The notes under the pieces are model-generated. The model saw only the letters and a program-made list of their open reading frames with translations, did no database searches and was not told the DNA's origin. A stretch of 64,000 nt of DNA, taken from the NCBI GenBank assembly GCA_032622095.1, contig CP136066.1, positions 55,020,609-55,084,608 on the forward strand, written 5' to 3'. The position numbers and the translations under genes are program-made. Numbering within the stretch: the stretch's first letter is position 1; each line of letters opens with the position of its first letter. The DNA is from Siphonodentalium dalli (taxonomy: Eukaryota > Mollusca > Scaphopoda > Gadilida > Siphonodentaliidae). Positions 63,749 to 64,000 of the stretch are shown one piece after another.

Positions 63749-64000
63749 AAACCAATTATTGTTTAAACCCTCTCAGCGGAAGGGAATAGATAAGTAGATA
63801 TCTCAGTTATGGTACATGTATTAACATCTATTGTACGGCTCATTATACCATGTGCAGTGTAAATAGAAAATAGAGAGAGTGGCCATTTAAAAAAACAAAT
63901 TAGGGATTTCTGTATACAATCAGAGGAGTGTGAAATATTATTTTGTGCACATTTTCCATTGTAGAGTTACTCTTCTTTGTTTGTCTGAAAATTTTGATTA
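63749..64000. other. Intron, window edge
   Basis: Part of the intron upstream of the first visible exon. Ends in ttactcttctttgtttgtctg, resembling the inverse of the gataaacaaagaggaataac repeat. Confidence 0.6.

Overview
The window is animal nuclear DNA: AT-rich, with GT-AG introns, no operons and no dense gene packing. It is most likely from a mollusc, perhaps a bivalve. That guess rests on the dispersed repeats that read like degenerate 'agggcataactctg ... caaatttcat ... gatc ... gacggacagac' text, on 'aaatccaagatggctgc' arrays ending in a 'tagctcaa...ttgagcta' hairpin, and on an EGF-rich scavenger-type receptor gene of a kind that is expanded in lophotrochozoans. The taxon is inference and needs a search.

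One gene is supported. It lies on the minus strand and spans nearly the whole window (63594 down to the stop codon at 6111). Its 5' end, with signal peptide and first domains, lies beyond base 64000. I place 15 coding exons with GT/AG borders. Every internal border is phase 1, and they join in one frame of 685 codons plus stop. Order in the direction of transcription: eight exons of laminin/MEGF-type EGF repeats (63486-63594, 61031-61174, 56352-56483, 55191-55322, 45110-45241, 43759-43890, 39179-39307, 35524-35616); one exon with the single transmembrane helix (30770-30979); then six cytoplasmic exons (26112-26276, 21574-21657, 14277-14315, 11220-11276, 9820-9861, 6111-6568) rich in YDxI/YDxM and PY[DN] tyrosine motifs. 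This is the layout of MEGF10/11, SREC, Draper and CED-1-type phagocytic receptors. A 41-base remnant of a further EGF exon sits at 57878-57918 beside a large minisatellite.

Two of the EGF exons are a recent copy of two others. The segment 53977-57128 has been copied into 42616-45883, and the copy is flanked by a 148-bp direct repeat (42470-42617, 45884-46031). It looks like a duplicative insertion with an exceptionally long target-site duplication. Because the exons are phase-symmetric, it adds two EGF repeats in frame.

The rest is intron, crowded with non-autonomous transposons: about 19 palindromic TA-flanked mariner-like MITEs; more than 25 TTAA-flanked piggyBac-like MITEs in four end-families, three of which share one hairpin module; a dozen palindromic hAT-like MITEs (three with exact 8-bp target duplications); a 1.4-kb hAT-like element with perfect target duplication (32805-34200); a 1.1-kb long-TIR element with 9-bp duplication (40513-41655); head-to-tail Helitron-like elements (36649-37714); a 1.26-1.28-kb tandem triplication (49883-53072); and a 36-unit 53/55-bp minisatellite (57928-59866). 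Several MITEs end within a few bases of splice donors or take the place of acceptor upstream sequence. No protein-coding transposase, RNA gene or second host gene was recognised.
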